Shown: positions 1-8,170, counted from the first letter of the stretch. The stretch is 35,903 nt of DNA from Clostridiales bacterium (GCA_009774735.1 VSOH01000307.1:11136-47038), one strand, 5' to 3'. Notes: a model not told the origin generated them from the letters alone. Numbers and translations: made by a program.

Positions 1-95
1 TTAAAATTATGAAACCGTCAACATTAAACGGCTCTTATAGAAGTGCTTGTGGATGTAGCTGTGGTTACAGCAATGGCGAAGGCGGCGGCGCGTAA
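1..95 (+). CDS. Cys/Gly-rich RiPP precursor peptide, copy 1 (partial at window edge)
   Basis: This is the 3' part of a short peptide gene; its start lies left of the window. The readable part ends in a Cys-Gly-Cys-Ser-Cys cluster and a Gly-rich tail ending GEGGGA before TAA (93-95). It matches 149-253 at 93 of 95 bases, offset by exactly 158 bp, so this is a tandem gene duplication. A leader beginning with basic residues followed by a C-terminal CxCxC core is typical of radical-SAM-modified peptides. The assignment to such a pathway is inferred from the two SPASM enzymes and M16 pair downstream. Clostridial Cys-rich families such as Clo7bot or CLI_3235 came to mind, but I could not confirm membership. 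Confidence 0.7.
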   Translation, partial: KIMKPSTLNGSYRSACGCSCGYSNGEGGGA

Positions 96-148
96 ACATC
101 AGTTTCTTGCGGACTGTTATAGGATTACATAGAAGGGAGGTGTATAGC

Positions 149-253
149 ATGAAAAAGGTTAAAATTATGAAACCGTCAACATTAAACGGCTCTTATAGAA
201 GTGCTTGTGGATGTAGCTGTGGTTACAGCAATGGCCAAGGCGGCGGCGCATAA
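149..253 (+). CDS. Cys/Gly-rich RiPP precursor peptide, copy 2 (34 aa)
   Basis: This is a complete 34-codon gene with a strong GGAGG (136-140) 8 nt before ATG. The N-terminal third is basic (MKKVKIMKP) and looks like a short leader. The core has cysteines at residues 20, 22 and 24 (ACGCSCGY) and a tail of GQGGGA. It differs from copy 1 by one residue (Gln for Glu), apart from the unseen start. No signal peptide is present, so export or maturation would be leader-dependent. It lies upstream of a secreted-protein gene and, before the IS66 insertion, would have been about 0.7 kb from the first radical SAM gene. It is too small to be assigned by homology here; the precursor role is inferred from composition and context. 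Confidence 0.72.
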   Translation: MKKVKIMKPSTLNGSYRSACGCSCGYSNGQGGGA

Positions 254-312
254 TGGCCAGCTGTTAAGGTTTAAAGAGAATTATAGCAGGACATAGTGGG
301 AATTTAGTTCTG

Positions 313-351
313 CAATAGGAACCTGATATATTGTTTATTGGGTTCCTATTG
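313..351 (+). other. 11-bp hairpin between precursor genes and next gene
   Basis: CAATAGGAACC (313-323) pairs perfectly with GGTTCCTATTG (341-351) around a 17-nt loop. There is no T-run after it, so it is a weak terminator at best. A partial terminator or RNA-stabilising stem here would let the precursors be made in excess over downstream genes. That role is inferred from position. Confidence 0.55.
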
Positions 352-373
352 TCATAAATAAGGAGGCGATTAT

Positions 374-850
374 ATGAAATTATCAAAAGGCATCACAATG
401 GCAGCTTTGGCAATTACACTCTTTTTTCTAACAGGAAAAATCGCTTTTGCGGAAGAGGTAAACACGCAGTTGGGACAGGAATTATACTCATCGACACTTC
501 CACGCTTTGATGTTGGAGCGAATGAGGAGATAACTACGGCAGGTATTAGACAGGTTGGAGAGGAATATGTTAATAATTTATATTATTACAATATAAAAGC
601 CAATCAAACATTCAGCATAACCTGGGATCCTAATAATCGCTACAGTCCGGCAAGTTTTGAGGTTGGTATTGTAGACGAAAACGGAAACAAAATCACTTTT
701 CCTGAGAGGATCGGACAAGATGGAAATAAAACAGTAACAATTACCGTGCCTGCAGATGGAAAATACCGTTTTTATTGCTGCGGTTATGTTGCTAATTTAA
801 GCGAAAGCGAACAGACGGTTTATTTTGAATATAAGCTCAAGTTCTATTAA
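374..850 (+). CDS. Small secreted protein, signal peptide plus beta-rich domain (158 aa)
   Basis: The start is supported by TAAGGAGG just upstream of ATG. Residues 1-26 form a Sec signal peptide: MKLSKG, a hydrophobic stretch (MAALAITLFFLTG), then an AFA/EE cleavage site. The mature part of about 130 residues has alternating hydrophobic residues and many Tyr/Asn/Thr, consistent with a small beta-sandwich. It ends in an aromatic tail (YFEYKLKFY), with two adjacent Cys near the end (FYCCGY). I do not recognise a family. It sits between the Cys-rich precursors and the radical SAM operon, and a second unrelated small secreted protein sits later in the same cluster (7700-8110). This suggests surface partners, immunity factors or receptors for the peptide system, which is inference only. 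Confidence 0.8.
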   Translation: MKLSKGITMAALAITLFFLTGKIAFAEEVNTQLGQELYSSTLPRFDVGANEEITTAGIRQVGEEYVNNLYYYNIKANQTFSITWDPNNRYSPASFEVGIVDENGNKITFPERIGQDGNKTVTITVPADGKYRFYCCGYVANLSESEQTVYFEYKLKFY

Positions 851-881
851 GCTAAAATTAGTGATTTATTATAATAAAAAT

Positions 882-947
882 AAGGGCATGGTTATAGGGG
901 TAAAAGTATGCTCAAAAAGATTGCTTTTATTATATACCCGTGTCCTT
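882..947 (+). terminator. Imperfect long hairpin after the secreted-protein gene
   Basis: AAGGGCATGG (882-891) pairs with CCGTGTCCTT (938-947) with two G-U wobbles. A nested GGTA/TACC and AAAAG/CTTTT stem lies inside the 46-nt interval, and TTTTATTA follows. This is probably a terminator or attenuator; the IS66 element landed just beyond it. Confidence 0.5.
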
Positions 948-955
948 TTATTAAA
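948..955 (+). repeat. IS66 target-site duplication, left copy (TTATTAAA)
   Basis: The 8-bp sequence TTATTAAA directly abuts the left inverted repeat and is repeated exactly at 3786-3793 after the right inverted repeat. Confidence 0.95.
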
Positions 956-1011
956 GTAAACGGTGGATAGCATGTACCTATACAAAATCCGAACCATCCT
1001 GTATCATAGAG

Positions 1012-2652
1012 TCAGGATGGCTCGGATATACTTTTATTACTATTCTTTTCAGGCTTACGGCAGTGTTCCGGGAGATTTGGCGACCATGGAAGCAGGTCTT
1101 CACAAAAACTCCGGTCAGTGTCATCCATATGCTTTGGGATTTCTGTCAGGAGATATTCAAAGTATTCATATGGTCTCAGGTTATTTGCTTTGGCTGTTTC
1201 GGCTATGCTGTATATGATGGCGCTTGATTTCGCTCCGGTAATGGTATCGATCATTACCCAGTTTTTCTTTCCAATACAGAAACCACGGACCGACTGCTCG
1301 GCAGCGTTGTTGTCCATCGGAACCTCGCCGTCATCCAGAAATACTTTCAGGTATTTCTCTTGGTTGAGACAGTACATGAATCCTTCATGGGTTTTGCCTT
1401 TCTGAGGCACTTTGGGAATATTTTCACGCACCCATGTAAAATAAGCCTCCACCAGTGGTTTTACACTCAGACGGCGGCGGTTGTGTCTCTCCTGCGGGGA
1501 AAGATCCTTTAGCATTCTTTCTTCGCGGTATATGGCCTGTATCATTGTCAGTGCAAGGTATGCAAGGCTGTTTTTGCGCCTTGATTCCGGCAGCGCCTTG
1601 ACTGCCTCGTCAAACCTGCGGCGTGAATGCGACCAGCAGCCAGCTATTGTCAGGTCTTCCCGTTCATTTTCAATCGTATGATAGACCTGGTATCCGTCCG
1701 TGACGCATACACCACTGAAGCCTTTCAGGAATTCCCGCGGATGGCTGGCATTTCGCGTCTTCTGGTATTCGTACAGAACAATCTGCCTGCCGCTGTACAT
1801 GCTGCCGGTGCGGTATACCCACATATAACTCTTTGCCCCTGCAGTGCGTCCGTCCTTATTTACAAGGACAGGTGTCTCGTCCGCCTGCAGTACATGATAT
1901 GCGTACATCATTTCATGAAGGTAATCATACAGGACTGCAAGGTACCTGTCTGCACACTGGATCGTCCAGTATGCCATATTCTGGCGGGAGACAGTGATCC
2001 CGTAACGCTCAAATTCCTTTTCCTGGCGGTAGAGGGGGCAGGCATTCACATATTTGGCATTTATGATTGCAGCTTCCATGGACGGGGATACCAGGCTGCC
2101 TTTAAGCAGGCATACCGGATGCTCTGCCCTGACGATGGCGTCATCCGTCTTTGCGGCATATACAGCGACATGGTGTTCCTCGACCTCTACTTTTGCCGGG
2201 GTGAACCTGTACCTGCGGTAAACCTCGTCGGGGAGGCGTTTGTATCCGTCCGTCCCGAATGTATCTGAAAGCTGTTCTTCCGTCATGGAATGTTCTATGA
2301 TAATAACGGGGAGTCCGTCCAGATCTTCTTCGCGTTTTCCCTTTTTCTTTTTGGGAGTCCTGCGTCTGGGCGCTTCCTGCGTTTCGTTTTCAGCCTCCTG
2401 GTCTGTTACGGCTTCAGGTTCATTGAAAAATACGATCTCCCCGTCAACTTCCATGAAAGACACCTGCCCTTCTGTCAGGTGTCTTTCCGTTGACCTGCCA
2501 AAACGGTGTCTTTTCTGGTCGGCAAGGTGCTCCAGCACGAGCTGCAGGTTTTTATCTATATTTTCCAGCTGCTCCTGCTGTGCAAGAAACAGCCGGATGA
2601 TTGTTCCTTTTTCCATACCGGAAAGCATTTCTTCCGTATATCTGGATTCCAT
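1012..2652 (-). CDS. tnpC: IS66 transposase TnpC (546 aa)
   Basis: This is a full-length IS66-type DDE transposase. The N-terminal part has a helical, leucine-rich region with the 'RHRFGRSTER' motif typical of the family, then an acidic/basic linker (RRRTPKKKKGKREED). A zinc-finger-like IS66 domain follows, then the catalytic core with 'QADETPVLV' (first Asp), 'GCWSHSRRRFDEA' and 'PMDNNAAEQSVRGFCIGKKNW' (last acidic region). The C-terminal IS66 domain contains 'GAKSSAIIYSIAETAKANNL'. It is the last gene of the element's tnpA-tnpB-tnpC operon and would catalyse cut-and-paste of the 25-bp ends. No frameshift is visible, so the element may be active. Confidence 0.96.
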   Translation of the reverse strand: MESRYTEEMLSGMEKGTIIRLFLAQQEQLENIDKNLQLVLEHLADQKRHRFGRSTERHLTEGQVSFMEVDGEIVFFNEPEAVTDQEAENETQEAPRRRTPKKKKGKREEDLDGLPVIIIEHSMTEEQLSDTFGTDGYKRLPDEVYRRYRFTPAKVEVEEHHVAVYAAKTDDAIVRAEHPVCLLKGSLVSPSMEAAIINAKYVNACPLYRQEKEFERYGITVSRQNMAYWTIQCADRYLAVLYDYLHEMMYAYHVLQADETPVLVNKDGRTAGAKSYMWVYRTGSMYSGRQIVLYEYQKTRNASHPREFLKGFSGVCVTDGYQVYHTIENEREDLTIAGCWSHSRRRFDEAVKALPESRRKNSLAYLALTMIQAIYREERMLKDLSPQERHNRRRLSVKPLVEAYFTWVRENIPKVPQKGKTHEGFMYCLNQEKYLKVFLDDGEVPMDNNAAEQSVRGFCIGKKNWVMIDTITGAKSSAIIYSIAETAKANNLRPYEYFEYLLTEIPKHMDDTDRSFCEDLLPWSPNLPEHCRKPEKNSNKSISEPS

Positions 2653-2929
2653 TGCAGTCCCCTCCCGTGTCTGATGGTTTTATTATACCAGATTTTTACG
2701 GTTATGGCGAATCCTGTTTCCCGGCGGTTTCGTCATAATGCCCATATGCCAGGATGCATTCCGGCTAAAAATAAGGGCGCTTTTTTCCTGGATGGTTTTC
2801 AAAAACCTTCATCAGGGCCGGACGCCATGCGGCCATGAATCCGGCCTGTCACAGGCATCCGGCAGCAATGCGCCGCCTGCCGTGAGCCCTGTCACGGCAG
2901 GGTTGTAAAATTCTCTGTTCTGCACAAAA

Positions 2930-3292
2930 TCATCCCATGTATTCCGGCGGCTTTACAGTCCTGACGGAATTTTTAGGAGTGATTGTAAGTCCCTCCATCA
3001 GCCAGCGGAACTGCTGCTGTGTAAGCTCCCGTACTTCGTCCGCGCTGCGCGGCCACTGGAACCTGCTCCCTGCAAGTCTCTTATACAGCATTAGCCAGCC
3101 GTCTTTCTCCCACACCAGTCCCTTGATGCGGTCTGCACGCCTGCCGCAGAAGAGATACAGGGTGTCCGGCACATAAGGGGTGCTGCCTGTCTGTGCTTCG
3201 AGGACTGCCGCAAGGCTGTCTATTCCCGAACGCAGGTCTGTATATCCGCACACAATGTATACGGCTTTAAAGCATACAGCGTCATTGAGCAT
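2930..3292 (-). CDS. tnpB: IS66 accessory protein TnpB (120 aa)
   Basis: This is an IS66 Orf2-like protein, recognised from 'VYIVCGYTDLRSGIDSLAA', 'LYLFCGRRADRIKGLVWEKDGW' and 'FQWPRS'. I chose the Met at 3292 (MLNDAVCF), which overlaps the end of tnpA by 11 bp and fits the coupled translation usual in these elements. An upstream in-frame Met at 3313 would add seven residues. The protein is required for transposition in characterised IS66 elements, but its biochemical role is not established. Confidence 0.93.
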   Translation of the reverse strand: MLNDAVCFKAVYIVCGYTDLRSGIDSLAAVLEAQTGSTPYVPDTLYLFCGRRADRIKGLVWEKDGWLMLYKRLAGSRFQWPRSADEVRELTQQQFRWLMEGLTITPKNSVRTVKPPEYMG

Positions 3293-3659
3293 TGCGGACC
3301 ACCTCCAGGACATCAGACAGGAGCTTCATGGAAGAAGATTCCATTACATGAATGCAGATCCCGTTGAGGGACAGCTCCAGTCCGCGTGAAGATATGGCAG
3401 GGGTGTTATTTTCCTGAAAGGACAAAAATTCTGATGGTACGGGTATAACCTGACGCCCTGCAGTTTCCTCCGGGAACTGTTCAAGACATGCCGCCCTGAC
3501 ACGGCGCAGCCGGTAGTAATAATTGGCCTTTGTTATACCATTACGGGAACACCATTCGATGACACTCATTCCTTCGGCACGGTTTTGGCAGTCCCTGATT
3601 TGTTCTGCCCATTCCCTGAGGCGGCACTGCTGCGCAGCCAGGCTTGTTTCTGAAACCAT
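3282..3659 (-). CDS. tnpA: IS66 accessory protein TnpA, HTH (125 aa)
   Basis: This is the first gene of the element. The N-terminal half carries a helix-turn-helix of the IS3/IS66 Orf1 type ('WAEQIRDCQNRAEGMSVIEW', then 'CSRNGITKANYYYRLRRVR'), which is likely to bind DNA. The C-terminal half is variable. The gene overlaps tnpB by 11 bp. A GGAGG-like site (TAAGGAGGTTATAG on the minus strand) precedes the ATG. Confidence 0.92.
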   Translation of the reverse strand: MVSETSLAAQQCRLREWAEQIRDCQNRAEGMSVIEWCSRNGITKANYYYRLRRVRAACLEQFPEETAGRQVIPVPSEFLSFQENNTPAISSRGLELSLNGICIHVMESSSMKLLSDVLEVVRNAQ

Positions 3660-3785
3660 AGACTATAACCTCCTTATAGCAGTCTGAAAAGTTTAGTGCT
3701 TAACTTTTCAGACCATATTTAAAGACTTGGTCTATTGTCTCATATTTGTCAGGTTTGGTCTAGGTACATGCTATCCACCGTTTAC

Positions 3786-3793
3786 TTATTAAA
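3786..3793 (+). repeat. IS66 target-site duplication, right copy (TTATTAAA)
   Basis: This is the exact copy of 948-955. Removing 956-3793 would restore an uninterrupted sequence leading into the ribosome site of the radical SAM gene at 3811. Confidence 0.95.
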
Positions 3794-3810
3794 CAGTAAG
3801 GAGTTACAGT

Positions 3811-5064
3811 ATGAAGTTTTATTTTGATAAAAATATGGCAAAAGTAAAAGAGGACAAAGGAGAAGAGGACCTGTATTACTATTCATCTTACCTGCATAGC
3901 GCATTAAAGGTGGATAATTTAGCAGCTACTGTTTTTGATTACATTATTGAACATCCAGAGAAAGATATAAGTTGTCAAGAAGTAGCAGATGCAATTCCTG
4001 AATTGGATGCAGGCGATGTAGAAGAGATATTTGAAGAAATTTGTAATACAGGGTTATTTTTTGATAATATTGGTTCGTTCCACGCAAAGTGTTTCGAGTC
4101 CTGTTTTCAGGCTGGATTGCATTTTGAACCGAGGCAAGTATATCTTCATCTAACATATCGGTGTAATTTAGCGTGCGAATATTGTTATAATAAGGAAAAA
4201 TTAAACAGTGGAACAGAATTAGAAATTGATGAGTGGAAAAAGGTTATAGATGATTTAAAATCTGTATCATCGCCGAGAATATATCTTACTGGTGGGGAAC
4301 CAACATTATACAAGGATTTTGAATCTATAGTTGATTATATATATAACGCCGGATTAAAAATCGAGTTGTTGACTAATGGTACTACCTTACATCTTATTAG
4401 CAAGGATACTCTGGAAAAAATAGATAGCGCTACTATAAGTTTGGATAATATTGGGGAGTCAAAGACACATAGAAGAAATAGTGAAAAATATAAAATATTG
4501 GATAATATTATTATGCTTAACAGTATGGGAAAGAAGGTAAATGTGCGTTCAGTTCTATCAGTAGATACTTATGAAGAAGTGAACGAAGTTCGGCAATATA
4601 TGTTAGAGCACAATATTAATCATATAACTGCTTTATTTGTGCCGAACTCAATTGATGAGATTAATAAGTTTCCCATAAATGCCGATGTAGATAGTTTCAA
4701 ATCAAATACTAATCTGCAGGATATAAAAAAATGTGGTGCATGCTTTCAAGTGCTTGCAATCGATCCTAGCGGTATAGTATACCCCTGTCAATCATTAATG
4801 AAAAGTGAGTTTGCTTTAGAAAATACCAAAAATGCAGATTGGATCAAAGGTGTCGAAAATAATGATTTAACAAAATATTTTTTGTATCGTACAGTAGAAA
4901 GAATAAACAAGTGCAGAGATTGTGAGGTTAAGTCCATATGTGGAGGTGGATGCCCGGCTATTTCTTATAAATTATATGACAGCTTAGAGCATAGGCTAGA
5001 TTACGCGTGTGACTTTTTGAAAGCTGAAAGTATATTTCATATTAAGCACGTTAAGTTTGAGTAA
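3811..5064 (+). CDS. Radical SAM/SPASM peptide maturase A (417 aa)
   Basis: Residues 1-95 look like a winged-helix, PqqD/RRE-type peptide-binding domain. The radical SAM core starts with C118-x3-C122-x2-C125 (CNLACEYC), which binds the S-adenosylmethionine-cleaving 4Fe-4S cluster, and GGEP (161-164) contacts the substrate methionine. The C-terminal third is a SPASM domain: CGACFQVLAID, GIVYPCQ, then CRDCEVKSICGGGCPA and a final Cys before the end, enough for auxiliary Fe-S clusters. Enzymes of this class make thioether or C-C links in ribosomal peptides. The substrate is probably one of the Cys-rich peptides at 1-253 or 10040-10273. GTAAGGAG precedes ATG. It starts an apparent operon running to 7629 or beyond. 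IS66 now sits 25 bp upstream of the start, so its native promoter link is probably broken. Confidence 0.9.
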   Translation: MKFYFDKNMAKVKEDKGEEDLYYYSSYLHSALKVDNLAATVFDYIIEHPEKDISCQEVADAIPELDAGDVEEIFEEICNTGLFFDNIGSFHAKCFESCFQAGLHFEPRQVYLHLTYRCNLACEYCYNKEKLNSGTELEIDEWKKVIDDLKSVSSPRIYLTGGEPTLYKDFESIVDYIYNAGLKIELLTNGTTLHLISKDTLEKIDSATISLDNIGESKTHRRNSEKYKILDNIIMLNSMGKKVNVRSVLSVDTYEEVNEVRQYMLEHNINHITALFVPNSIDEINKFPINADVDSFKSNTNLQDIKKCGACFQVLAIDPSGIVYPCQSLMKSEFALENTKNADWIKGVENNDLTKYFLYRTVERINKCRDCEVKSICGGGCPAISYKLYDSLEHRLDYACDFLKAESIFHIKHVKFE

Positions 5065-5092
5065 ATATTACTGAGAGTAGGAGATGTTTGTA

Positions 5093-6337
5093 ATGATGAT
5101 TAGAAGGCAGATTGGTCAAAATATAGCATATAATCAAATTATTGATTCTAGCAAGAAAATTAATCAATTATCTGTCAATTTTATCACAAATCTTAAGGAA
5201 GAAGATGTAACACTCAACTCAATGCTAATATATATTTTAAGTGATAGTTGCAAAAAGTATTCTAATAATCTTTTGTTAACCACTAAACTATATGACCTTT
5301 ATGGCGCCAGTCTGGAAGTTTCTATAGATATAATTGGTACATATCATATTATGGAAATGAGGTTGTCATTCATAGACAATAAGTTTTCTATAGATAATGA
5401 AAATATTGCATTGAATTGCTTTGAATTAATGGAAGAAATTATTACAAACCCTAATTTAATAAGCGGTCTGTTTCCAAGTGATACAGTGGAATTTGCTAAA
5501 GGGTTTCTGAATGATCTGATACAATCGGAATACTATGATGAAAGGAATATTTTAATTAGATGTACTCAGGATATGTTTGGCGTTTATATGCCGGAAACCT
5601 GTTATGGAAATAGTAAGGATATTGGAGCAATTACTCCGCTATCGTTAGCTAATGCTTTTGAACAACTATTAAGTAATAGTATTATTGAAATATTTTTTTT
5701 AGGAACGAAGGCTACGTTTCCTAGCAGGTTTTCTATTAACAGAGGTATTGATAAATTTAATAAAATACATTATCAGCCTTATGGGGTTAAAATAAGGGAC
5801 GTAAATGGGATTCAAAAATATGATAAACACGTGCCATTAGAAACTTCTAAATTGATTTTATCATTTGGAATAGATGGAAAGTGCGATCCTTATGCAATGT
5901 GGTTATTTTCAATTATATTTGGTGAAGCGCCATTTTCACGGTTATGTTTAAGCTTAAGAAAAAATTTAGGAATTTGTTATGAATGTTATATGCAATATGA
6001 CCCTTTTTTAAATGGATTGTTTTTTTATTGCAATATTGAGTCAAAAAACCAGAAAAAGGCACAAAGTGAAGTTATTCGTGCTTTAAATAATTTAAAACTA
6101 AATGGAATTACCGATGAGGAACTAAAATATGCAAAGAATTATGCAATAAACAGACTTTTATCTTTTAACAAGGGTAATAATGAAATAAAAAGATGGGGAT
6201 TATTACAGATTTTGTGTAATCAAAATGAAACGCCAACAAATAGGATTGTTTTAGTAAATAATGCTGAAAAAGAACAGATTAATAGGGTAGCACACTTTAT
6301 AATATTTAAGGGAACACATTTTTTGGATAATCAATAG
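5093..6337 (+). CDS. Inactive-type M16 peptidase-like protein (YmfF/AlbE-like partner)
   Basis: The protein is about 414 residues with the overall pattern of an M16B peptidase. It lacks the HxxEH zinc motif: the corresponding segment reads LNSMLIYILSDSCKKY. The later 'YGASLEVSIDIIGTYHIMEMRLSFID' and 'FGEAPFSRLCLSLRKNLGICYECY' resemble conserved strands of the family. Such proteins pair with an active subunit, as in YmfF/YmfH and in subtilosin AlbE/AlbF. The next gene supplies that active partner. The AGGAG at 5079-5083 touches an upstream ATG at 5084, so I preferred the ATG at 5093 (9-nt spacing); 5096 is also possible. The inferred role is the non-catalytic half of a leader peptidase. Confidence 0.8.
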   Translation: MMIRRQIGQNIAYNQIIDSSKKINQLSVNFITNLKEEDVTLNSMLIYILSDSCKKYSNNLLLTTKLYDLYGASLEVSIDIIGTYHIMEMRLSFIDNKFSIDNENIALNCFELMEEIITNPNLISGLFPSDTVEFAKGFLNDLIQSEYYDERNILIRCTQDMFGVYMPETCYGNSKDIGAITPLSLANAFEQLLSNSIIEIFFLGTKATFPSRFSINRGIDKFNKIHYQPYGVKIRDVNGIQKYDKHVPLETSKLILSFGIDGKCDPYAMWLFSIIFGEAPFSRLCLSLRKNLGICYECYMQYDPFLNGLFFYCNIESKNQKKAQSEVIRALNNLKLNGITDEELKYAKNYAINRLLSFNKGNNEIKRWGLLQILCNQNETPTNRIVLVNNAEKEQINRVAHFIIFKGTHFLDNQ

Positions 6338-6354
6338 GGAGGATATATGTAAGT

Positions 6355-7629
6355 ATGCGAAGTGAATATCAATCCAAGTTATTACAAGAATCATATATTA
6401 GAGTGACACATTCCTCTGGGTTAACTATTTACATTTATCCATCAGTAGAAAGTTCCAGTATATCTGCTTATCTTGCAGTAAATTATGGAGCTGCAGATAA
6501 TGTTATAAAAGATATGGGTAAAAAGAAGAAATTGCCAGAAGGCATTGCACATCTTATAGAACACTTTATATTTGAAGATTCTGTTGAGAATAAAACACTT
6601 TTTTCAAGTACAGGTGCAACAGCCAATGCTTATTGTGCTTATGATAGAACTGTTTATTATTTTTCTTGCGGCGATAAATATAAAGAAAGTTTGAGGATCT
6701 TATTAAAATCTGTTACCAATCCTATCTTTAGCACAAAGTTATTGAATAGTGTAAAAGGGGTTGTAATTCAAGAAATTAAGTTGTATCAAAATAACCCATC
6801 GTGGTTATTGGATATGAATTTAAATAAATGCTTATATCATTCGCATGCTCTAAAAAGTGATATAGCGGGGACGGAAAAGGACGTAAATGACATAGGATTG
6901 GAGATTCTAACTAAAGCATATTCAGCTGCCTATAAGCCTGAAAATATGGTTTTAGTAGTTATGGGTAACTGCGAGGAGGAATCAATAATACAAGTTGTCG
7001 ATGAATATTTTAAAAAAACTAGCATCGAAGCTGAACTAGAATTAATTTGTGATGAAAAGGAACCTGAAACAGTAAAAGAGCATCTGGCTATATGTGAAGC
7101 AAATAATATTTATACAGCTATGTTTGCGATAGGATTTAAAGAACTGCTATTAGATGGTTCTCAAAGCTTTTATAATACTTTATTAGATGAGTTTATTGCA
7201 GGAATGCTTATTGGTGAGATTACGCCGACTTTTCAGAATTTATATATAAATGGATATATAAATTCTAGCTTAATACATGAGAATTTATTTAATCGAAATT
7301 GCATTGTTAATAAAATAAAGGGGGAGTCGGAAAACCCAAACTATGTCATAGATATTATCAATAAAACTATAGATGATAAAAAAAGGAACGGAGTTGATAG
7401 TTCTTTTTTTGAAATATGCAAGAAAGAAATGATAGGTAGACTTATTTATTATTTTGATGATATGTCAATTTTGGCAAATTATTTAATATTATCACATTTT
7501 AATGGAATAAATGTATACACATTACTAGATTATATTCGAAGTGTAAATGTAGATCAAGTAAATTCCCGGCTCCAAAAAGCTTTTAACCCAGAAATGAGTG
7601 CGTTATCAATAGTTAGGCCAATGCAGTGA
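6355..7629 (+). CDS. M16 zinc metallopeptidase, probable leader peptidase (424 aa)
   Basis: The inverted zinc motif is present as H66-L-I-E69-H70 in 'GIAHLIEHFIFED'. The likely third ligand is E140 in 'GVVIQEIKLYQNNP', at the usual spacing. The 'YKPENMVLVVMGN' segment is a classic M16B landmark. With the preceding non-catalytic homologue it would form a heterodimer of the YmfF/YmfH or AlbE/AlbF kind. The most likely task is trimming the leader of a modified Cys-rich peptide in the cytoplasm, because no signal peptide is visible. The best ribosome site, AGGGAGG (6336-6342), is 12 nt from this ATG. A nearer ATG at 6347 is followed at once by TAA, giving an odd Met-stop mini-ORF in the leader. 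Confidence 0.88.
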   Translation: MRSEYQSKLLQESYIRVTHSSGLTIYIYPSVESSSISAYLAVNYGAADNVIKDMGKKKKLPEGIAHLIEHFIFEDSVENKTLFSSTGATANAYCAYDRTVYYFSCGDKYKESLRILLKSVTNPIFSTKLLNSVKGVVIQEIKLYQNNPSWLLDMNLNKCLYHSHALKSDIAGTEKDVNDIGLEILTKAYSAAYKPENMVLVVMGNCEEESIIQVVDEYFKKTSIEAELELICDEKEPETVKEHLAICEANNIYTAMFAIGFKELLLDGSQSFYNTLLDEFIAGMLIGEITPTFQNLYINGYINSSLIHENLFNRNCIVNKIKGESENPNYVIDIINKTIDDKKRNGVDSSFFEICKKEMIGRLIYYFDDMSILANYLILSHFNGINVYTLLDYIRSVNVDQVNSRLQKAFNPEMSALSIVRPMQ

Positions 7630-7699
7630 GGCGATTTCTCCACAAGTGAGGGTATTAAGAATATATGAAAATCTATTAACAGAAAAGGAGATAAAAACA

Positions 7700-8110
7700 A
7701 TGAAGAAAACTGTAAAAAGAATTTTAGTATCGTCGTTGATGATTTGTGCATTTGTATTGATGACTTTTGGAACCTTAAATGTTCGTGCTGCGGAAGATGA
7801 GGATGTGCTTACTTATCGTTTGACAATTGATAAAGCACCTAGCGAAGTTCAAGCCTGGGTAAAAGAATGTAATAATTCGACAGGAATATATATAACAGAA
7901 AGCAACGGACGATATTGGGTATATACAAATGCAATGAGTGATAATAGCAATTATTCGTTTAACACTAAAAGCGATAATGGTGTTTATTCAATTACTATTG
8001 TACCCAATAATTACTATTCAGGTGATGGATATGCATTAATATCAATTCCCTTAAGATACATAAAAATAACAGCTAGATGCGGAAGCTATGTTACGGAAAT
8101 AAATAAGTAG
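7700..8110 (+). CDS. Small secreted protein (136 aa)
   Basis: I chose the ATG at 7700 because AAAAGGAG lies just upstream and residues 1-32 then form a clean Sec signal peptide: MKKTVKRI, a hydrophobic core, VRA-A/EDED. A longer frame opens upstream at 7646 but would bury the signal peptide. The mature 104 residues are rich in Tyr, Asn and Ser with beta-strand periodicity and carry two Cys (WVKECNNS and ARCGSYV). No family is recognised. It lies between the M16 gene and the second radical SAM gene, so it is probably a surface component of the same system. Confidence 0.8.
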   Translation: MKKTVKRILVSSLMICAFVLMTFGTLNVRAAEDEDVLTYRLTIDKAPSEVQAWVKECNNSTGIYITESNGRYWVYTNAMSDNSNYSFNTKSDNGVYSITIVPNNYYSGDGYALISIPLRYIKITARCGSYVTEINK

Positions 8111-8170
8111 TATCTGTTTATACCCCTTACATATTCTTAAATAATACCTACTTTGACTAGGAGAATTGCG

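Larger units (their letters stand above)
1..253 (+). repeat. Tandem duplication, 158-bp period (two units)
   Basis: Positions 1-95 and 159-253 are the same 95-bp segment at an offset of 158 bp. They differ only at 78/236 (G/C) and 92/250 (G/A). The window starts inside the first unit, so more units may lie to the left. Precursor multiplication of this kind is common in RiPP loci. Confidence 0.9.
956..3785 (-). mobile_element. IS66-family insertion sequence, intact, 2830 bp
   Basis: The element has perfect 25-bp terminal inverted repeats at 956-980 and 3761-3785; the left one begins GTAAACGGTGGATAG. It is flanked by an exact 8-bp target duplication, TTATTAAA, at 948-955 and 3786-3793, which is the size known for IS66. 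It carries the three canonical genes tnpA, tnpB and tnpC, all on the minus strand, all open and more GC-rich than the host locus. Intact ends, duplication and genes point to a recent insertion. It splits the RiPP locus in the gap between the first secreted-protein gene and the first radical SAM gene, 18 bp upstream of the latter's start (counted from the end of the duplication). Confidence 0.96.

Noticed and set aside
1118..2838. Several long plus-strand ORFs across the IS66 element
   Set aside because: They are antisense shadows of tnpC and its upstream region; the minus-strand frame has clear IS66 motifs and the plus frames have no ribosome sites or family features.
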